From Streptomyces sp. ML-6 (GTDB lineage: Bacteria > Actinomycetota > Actinomycetes > Streptomycetales > Streptomycetaceae): DNA of 64,000 nucleotides. The notes beneath the pieces were generated by a model. That model made no database searches. It was not told the origin of the DNA and saw only the letters and a program-made list of their open reading frames with translations. Below are positions 59,442 to 64,000 of this stretch, in pieces (position 1 is the first letter of the stretch; each line of letters starts with the position of its first letter). The translations under genes and the position numbers were made by a program. Location: assembly GCF_030116705.1 (NCBI RefSeq), contig NZ_JAOTIK010000001.1, forward strand, positions 1,445,001-1,509,000, written 5' to 3'.

Positions 59442-60964
59442 GCGGCGGGCTGCTGATCGCCGGAACCACCTCCGACGCCGGCAAGAGCGTCGTCACCGCG
59501 GGCATCTGCCGCTGGCTGGTGCGCCGGGGCGTGAAGGTGGCGCCCTTCAAGGCGCAGAACATGTCGCTGAACTCGTTCGTCACCCAGGAGGGCGCCGAGA
59601 TCGGACGGGCCCAGGCCATGCAGGCCCGGGCCGCCCGGGTGGAGCCGTCCGCGCTGATGAACCCGGTCCTGCTCAAGCCCGGCGGCGACCGCTCCAGCCA
59701 GGTCGTCCTGATGGGCAGGCCGGTCGGCGAGATGAGCGCGCGCGGCTACCACGGCGGCCGGCAGGAGGCGCTGTTCTCCACGGTCGTGGACTGCCTGGAG
59801 CAGCTGCGGGGCACGTATGACGCGGTGATCTGCGAAGGGGCGGGCAGTCCGGCCGAGATCAATCTGCGGCGCACGGACATCGTGAACATGGGCGTCGCGC
59901 GGGCGGCGGGCTTTCCCGTGGTGGTGGTCGGCGACATCGACCGCGGCGGGGTCTTCGCCTCGTTCTTCGGCACGACGGCGCTGCTGGCCCCCGAGGACCA
60001 GTCGCTGATCGCGGGCTACCTGGTGAACAAGTTCCGCGGCGACGTGTCGCTGCTGGAGCCGGGCCTGGAGATGCTGCGCGGGCTCACCGGGCGGGGGACG
60101 TACGGGGTGCTGCCCTTCGCCCACGGCCTCGGCATCGACGAGGAGGACGGCCTGCGGGTCTCGCTGCGCGGCGCCGTGCGCGAGTCGGTCGTCGCCCCGC
60201 CGCACGGCGAGGACGTGCTGCGGGTCGCGGTGTGCGCGGTGCCCCTGATGTCGAACTTCACCGACGTGGACGCGCTGGCCGCCGAACCCGGCGTCGTCGT
60301 CCGGTTCGTGGACCGGGCCGAGGAGCTGTCCGACGCCGACCTCGTGGTGGTGCCGGGGACCCGCGGCACCGTGAAGGCGCTGGCCTGGCTGCGCGAGCGC
60401 GGTCTCGCCGACGCGCTGGTGCGGCGCGCGGCCGAGGGCTTGCCGGTCCTCGGCATCTGCGGCGGCTTCCAGGTGCTCGGCGAGCACATCGAGGACGAGG
60501 TCGAGTCCCGTGCGGGCCGGGTCGAGGGCCTGGGCCTGCTGCCCGTGCGCATCCGCTTCGACCGCGAGAAGACCCTCGCCCGCCCCGTCGGCGAGGCGCT
60601 CGGCGCGCCCGTGGAGGGGTACGAGATCCACCACGGCGTCGCGGACGTGCGCGGCGGGGAGCCGTTCCTGGACGGGTGCCGGGTCGGCGCCGTGTGGGGC
60701 ACCCACTGGCACGGCTCGTTGGAGAGCGACGCGTTCCGCCGCCGCTTCCTGGCCGAGGTGGCGCGGGCTGCGGGCCGGCGTTTCGTGCCCGCCCCCGACA
60801 CCGTCTTCGGCGTGCTGCGGGAGGAGCAGCTGGACCGGCTCGGCGACCTGATCGAGGAACACGCCGACACCGACGCGCTGCTGCGGCTCATCGAGTCGGG
60901 CGCGCCGTCGGGCCTGCCCTTCCTCCCGCCGGGCGCGCCCGCGGCATCCGGGACGCGCGCATGA
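59438..60964 (+). CDS. cobQ: cobyric acid synthase
   Basis: A 508-residue amidotransferase that amidates four carboxylates of adenosylcobyrinate a,c-diamide. The N-terminal synthase part has the P-loop-like [14 protein letters not shown] and [20 protein letters not shown]. The C-terminal glutamine-amidotransferase part has the class I Cys in [11 protein letters not shown] and the His in [14 protein letters not shown] 59438 overlaps cobD; the stop overlaps a possible ATG of the next frame. Confidence 0.96.
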   Translation: MSGGLLIAGTTSDAGKSVVTAGICRWLVRRGVKVAPFKAQNMSLNSFVTQEGAEIGRAQAMQARAARVEPSALMNPVLLKPGGDRSSQVVLMGRPVGEMSARGYHGGRQEALFSTVVDCLEQLRGTYDAVICEGAGSPAEINLRRTDIVNMGVARAAGFPVVVVGDIDRGGVFASFFGTTALLAPEDQSLIAGYLVNKFRGDVSLLEPGLEMLRGLTGRGTYGVLPFAHGLGIDEEDGLRVSLRGAVRESVVAPPHGEDVLRVAVCAVPLMSNFTDVDALAAEPGVVVRFVDRAEELSDADLVVVPGTRGTVKALAWLRERGLADALVRRAAEGLPVLGICGGFQVLGEHIEDEVESRAGRVEGLGLLPVRIRFDREKTLARPVGEALGAPVEGYEIHHGVADVRGGEPFLDGCRVGAVWGTHWHGSLESDAFRRRFLAEVARAAGRRFVPAPDTVFGVLREEQLDRLGDLIEEHADTDALLRLIESGAPSGLPFLPPGAPAASGTRA

Positions 60965-61095
60965 ACCATCCCTTCGGGCACCGCACCGGGAACGCCCCGG
61001 GCGGTGCCGTCGGTCCGGGCCGCCGCCCCGGCCCCGGCCCCGGCTCCCCGGACACCGGCGGGACCGCCACCCCCTCGTTCCCCCAAGGAGGCACC

Positions 61096-63126
61096 GTGAG
61101 TACGCCGTACCCCTTCACCGCCATCGTCGGACAGGACGACCTCCGGCTCGGGCTGCTGCTGAACGCCGTGTCGCCCGCCGTCGGCGGGGTGCTGGTGCGG
61201 GGCGAGAAGGGCACCGCCAAGTCCACCGCCGTGCGGGCGCTCGCCGCGCTCATGCCGGACGTCCCGGTGGTCCCCGGGTGCCGTTTCTCGTGCGACCCGG
61301 CGTCGCCCGACCCGGCGTGTCCGGACGGCCCGCACGAGGCCGGGGACGGCGTGTCGCGGGGGGCCCGGATGGTGGAGCTGCCCGTCGGCGCGTCCGAGGA
61401 CCGGCTGGTCGGGGCGCTCGACATCGAGCGGGCGCTCGCCGAGGGCGTCAAGGCGTTCGAGCCCGGCCTGCTGGCCGCCGCGAACCGGGGCATCCTGTAC
61501 GTCGACGAGGTGAACCTGCTCCACGACCACCTGGTCGACGTCCTGCTCGACGCCGCCGCCATGGGCGCCTCGTACGTGGAGCGCGAGGGCGTCTCCGTGC
61601 GGCACGCGGCGCGGTTCCTGCTCGTCGGCACGATGAACCCCGAGGAGGGCGAGCTGCGTCCGCAGCTGCTCGACCGGTTCGGGCTGACCGTCGAGGTCGC
61701 CGCGTCCCGCGACACCGACCAGCGGGTCGAGGTCGTGCGGCGGCGCCTGGCGTACGACGCCGACCCGGGGGGTTTCGCCGCCGAGTGGGCCGCCGAGGAG
61801 GGCGCCCTGCGGGAGCGGATCGCCGCCGCGCGGGCGCTGCTGCCCGAAGTGCGGCTCGGGGACGGGGCGTTGCGGCAGATCGCGGCGACGTGCGCGGCCT
61901 TCGAGGTCGACGGGATGCGCGCGGACATCGTCATGGCGCGGACCGCCACCGCGCTGGCCGCGTGGGCGGGCCGCACGGACGTGCTGGCCGAGGACGTGCG
62001 GCAGGCCGCCCTGCTCGCGCTCCCCCACCGCCGCAGGCGCAACCCGTTCGACGCGCCGGGGCTGGACGAGGACAAGCTCGACGACACGCTGGAGCAGAAC
62101 GGCGGCGGGGACGAGGACCCGGATCCGGACGGCCCCGGTGGCGGCGGCCGGCCCCCGCACGACGGCGGCCCCGACACGCCGCCGCAGCCCGAGGGGGAGG
62201 CCACCGACACGCCCGCCCCGTCCGTGCCCGAGCAGGACCGGGGGCAGGAGCAGGAGCAGGGGCGGGGTCGGCCGGCCGGGGGCGGGGAGCAACAACCGGT
62301 GGGCGCCACCGAGCCGTTCCGCACCCGGATGCTGAGCGTGCCCGGCCTGGGCGAGGGCGCGGCGGGGAGGCGGTCCCGGGCGCGTACCGAGCACGGGCGC
62401 ACGACCGGTTCCCGGCAGCCGCGGGGCGCCCTGACCAAGCTTCATCTGGCGGCGACCGTGCAGGCCGCCGCCCCGCACCAGCGGGCGCGCGGCCGTTCGG
62501 GGCCGGGGCTGGTGGTGCGGCGGGACGATCTGCGGCAGGCGACGCGGGAGGGGCGCGAGGGCAATCTCGTGCTCTTCGTGGTGGACGCCTCCGGCTCGAT
62601 GGCGGCCCGGCAGCGGATGGGCGCGGTGAAGGGTGCGGTGCTCTCGCTGCTGCTGGACGCGTACCAGCGGCGGGACAAGGTCGGGCTGGTCACCTTCCGG
62701 GGCCGGGAGGCCGAGGTGGCGCTGCCGCCGACGTCGTCGGTGGACGCGGCGGCGGCCCGGCTGGAGCTGCTGCCGACCGGGGGGCGCACCCCGGTCGCGG
62801 CCGGGCTGCTGAAGGCCCACGAGGTGCTGCGGGTGGAGCGGTTGCGCGATCCGTCGCGCCGGCCGCTGCTGGTGGTGGTGACCGACGGCCGGGCGACCGG
62901 GGGCCCCGACGCGGTGGCGCTGGCCGCGCGGGCGGCCCGGCTGCACGAGGCGCAGGGCATCGCGTCCGTCGTCGTGGACTGCGAGTCGGGGCCGGTGCGG
63001 CTCGGTCTCGCGGGGGTCCTCGCGCGTGAGCTGGGGGGCAGCGCCGTCACGCTCGACGAGCTGCGGGCCGACTCGATCGCCGGGCTCGTCAAGGATGTTC
63101 AGGAAACCAACAGGAGGGCTGCTTGA
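61096..63126 (+). CDS. ChlI-ChlD-type metal chelatase subunit (cobalt chelatase)
   Basis: A 676-residue fusion of an AAA+ ATPase (ChlI-like; VRGEKGTAKSTAVRALAAL as Walker A, ILYVDEVNLLHDHLVD as Walker B, GTMNPEEGELRPQLLDRFGL as sensor), a Pro/Gly/Asp/Glu-rich linker (about 325-420) and a VWA domain with the MIDAS motif DASGSM near residue 497. It is the actinobacterial partner of CobN for cobalt insertion. Starts at GTG 61096 with a perfect AAGGAGG; an in-frame ATG at 60961 would add 45 low-complexity residues and was rejected. Confidence 0.92.
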   Translation: MSTPYPFTAIVGQDDLRLGLLLNAVSPAVGGVLVRGEKGTAKSTAVRALAALMPDVPVVPGCRFSCDPASPDPACPDGPHEAGDGVSRGARMVELPVGASEDRLVGALDIERALAEGVKAFEPGLLAAANRGILYVDEVNLLHDHLVDVLLDAAAMGASYVEREGVSVRHAARFLLVGTMNPEEGELRPQLLDRFGLTVEVAASRDTDQRVEVVRRRLAYDADPGGFAAEWAAEEGALRERIAAARALLPEVRLGDGALRQIAATCAAFEVDGMRADIVMARTATALAAWAGRTDVLAEDVRQAALLALPHRRRRNPFDAPGLDEDKLDDTLEQNGGGDEDPDPDGPGGGGRPPHDGGPDTPPQPEGEATDTPAPSVPEQDRGQEQEQGRGRPAGGGEQQPVGATEPFRTRMLSVPGLGEGAAGRRSRARTEHGRTTGSRQPRGALTKLHLAATVQAAAPHQRARGRSGPGLVVRRDDLRQATREGREGNLVLFVVDASGSMAARQRMGAVKGAVLSLLLDAYQRRDKVGLVTFRGREAEVALPPTSSVDAAAARLELLPTGGRTPVAAGLLKAHEVLRVERLRDPSRRPLLVVVTDGRATGGPDAVALAARAARLHEAQGIASVVVDCESGPVRLGLAGVLARELGGSAVTLDELRADSIAGLVKDVQETNRRAA

Positions 63127-63725
63127 TGCCGCAGGGACAACCGACCACCGTGCCCGACGACGGGCTGACCACCCGTCAGCGCCGCAACCGTCCGCTGCTG
63201 ATGGTGCACACCGGCGTCGGCAAGGGGAAGTCGACGGCGGCCTTCGGGATGGCGTTGCGCGCCTGGAACCAGGGCTGGCCGATCGGGGTCTTCCAGTTCG
63301 TCAAGTCGGCCAAGTGGAAGGTCGGCGAGGAGAACGCCCTGAAGGTCCTCGGCGCGAGCGGCGAGGGCGGGTCCGTCGTCTGGAACAAGATGGGCGAGGG
63401 CTGGTCGTGGGTGCAGCGCGACGGCCAGATGGACAACGAAGAGGCGGCGCGCGAGGGCTGGGAGCAGGTCAAGCGCGACCTGGCCGCCGAGACGTACCGG
63501 TTGTACGTGCTCGACGAGTTCGCGTACCCGATGCACTGGGGCTGGGTCGACACCGCCGAGGTGATCGAGGTGCTGCGGTCCCGTCCCGGCACGCAGCACG
63601 TGGTGATCACCGGCCGCAACGCGCCGCAGGAGCTGCTGGACGCGGCGGACCTGGTGACCGAGATGGCGAAGGTCAAGCACCCGATGGACGCCGGTCAGAA
63701 GGGCCAGCGGGGCATCGAATGGTGA
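63126..63725 (+). CDS. cobO: cob(I)yrinic acid a,c-diamide adenosyltransferase
   Basis: A 199-residue CobO/BtuR-type adenosyltransferase, which transfers the adenosyl group from ATP to Co(I). It has the ATP loop VHTGVGKGKSTAAFGMALRA, the QFVKSAKWK segment and LDEFAYPMHWGWVD. The ATG overlaps the chelatase stop by one base (TGATG), with AGGAGGG seven bases upstream. Confidence 0.96.
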   Translation: MPQGQPTTVPDDGLTTRQRRNRPLLMVHTGVGKGKSTAAFGMALRAWNQGWPIGVFQFVKSAKWKVGEENALKVLGASGEGGSVVWNKMGEGWSWVQRDGQMDNEEAAREGWEQVKRDLAAETYRLYVLDEFAYPMHWGWVDTAEVIEVLRSRPGTQHVVITGRNAPQELLDAADLVTEMAKVKHPMDAGQKGQRGIEW

Positions 63726-63735
63726 GGGAACCCCG

Positions 63736-64000
63736 GTGAACGTTCCTCGACTGGTGATCGCCGCGCCCTCGTCGGGCAGCGGCAAGACCACCGTGGCCAC
63801 GGGGCTGATGGCAGCCTTCGCCGGGCGGGGCCTCGCCGTGTCCCCGCACAAGGTCGGGCCCGACTACATCGATCCCGGCTACCACACGCTGGCCACGGGG
63901 CGGCCGGGGCGCAACCTCGACGCGTACATGTGCGGCCCCGACCGGATCGCGCCGCTGTTCGCGCACGGGGCGCGGGGCTGCGACCTGGCGGTGGTCGAGG
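63736..64000 (+). CDS. cobB: cobyrinate a,c-diamide synthase, partial at right edge
   Basis: Reads VNVPRLVIAAPSSGSGKTTV, then ATGLMAAFAGRGLAVSPHKV and GPDYIDPGYHTLATGRPGRN, the N terminus of CobB/CbiA, which amidates the a and c carboxylates of cobyrinate. GTG 63736 has GAGGGA upstream, 10 bases after cobO. Only the first 88 residues lie in the window. Confidence 0.93.
   Translation, partial: MNVPRLVIAAPSSGSGKTTVATGLMAAFAGRGLAVSPHKVGPDYIDPGYHTLATGRPGRNLDAYMCGPDRIAPLFAHGARGCDLAVVE

Noticed and set aside
60961..61095. ATG at 60961 as the chelatase start
   Set aside because: It would add 45 low-complexity residues; GTG 61096 has a perfect AAGGAGG ribosome site at correct spacing.

Overview
The window is about 64 kb of very GC-rich chromosomal DNA with short intergenic gaps, frequent GTG and TTG starts, many four-base ATGA stop/start overlaps and long perfect hairpins without U-tracts as terminators. 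The gene content (FHA-ABC exporter, Spo0M, chaplin remnant, InhA-like FabI behind a TTG-started FabG, TldD/TldE-tyrS, Asp23 operon, PhoP-type Pit transporter, B12 cluster) marks it as the core chromosome of a Streptomyces. From memory, order and content match the S. coelicolor region that runs from just before chpE to the cobalamin genes. There are no rRNA or tRNA genes, insertion sequences, integrases or CRISPR arrays.

Layout. 1-6.2 kb: a tandem alkylpurine glycosylase pair (one copy truncated), Spo0M, a PEBP protein, an HNH nuclease, a TauE-type exporter, a paraslipin/NfeD pair and an ABC ATPase. 6.2-13.2 kb: a hypothetical gene, a decayed cysteine-free chaplin, a NarL-type two-component system, a secreted transglycosylase-like protein and an FHA-FHA-ABC exporter. 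13.7-20.8 kb: serB, a SixA-like phosphatase, an MFS transporter with its microprotein and a divergent GntR regulator, a small secreted protein and fabG-fabI. 21-30 kb: tldD-tldE, tyrS, small membrane proteins, moaA and a DUF485/acetate-type symporter operon. 30-44 kb: secreted subtilase, CoA-transferase, a coupled sterol-desaturase/lysoplasmalogenase pair, a NACHT-LRR protein, a VIT transporter, a DEDDh-BRCT exonuclease, SURF1, GH15 and an atypical SDR. 44-56 kb: a five-gene Asp23/AmaP operon, enoyl-CoA hydratase, an HTH microprotein, ABC-F, a zinc peptidase, a VOC protein, a hydrolase and an aldolase. 56-64 kb: a phosphate transporter behind a PHO box, then a B12-riboswitch-controlled cobalamin operon (cobD, cobQ, chelatase, cobO, cobB) that runs off the right edge.

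The systems that hang together are de novo fatty-acid reduction (fabG-fabI), TldD/E peptide processing, envelope stress proteins (Asp23/AmaP, paraslipin/NfeD), phosphate uptake, and corrin-ring amidation, adenosylation and cobalt insertion. The points most worth a second look are the chaplin pseudogene, the NACHT-LRR protein, the ether-lipid-type coupled pair, the duplicated tldD/tldE junction, the SDR lacking YxxxK, and several families of short tandem repeats in intergenic DNA.
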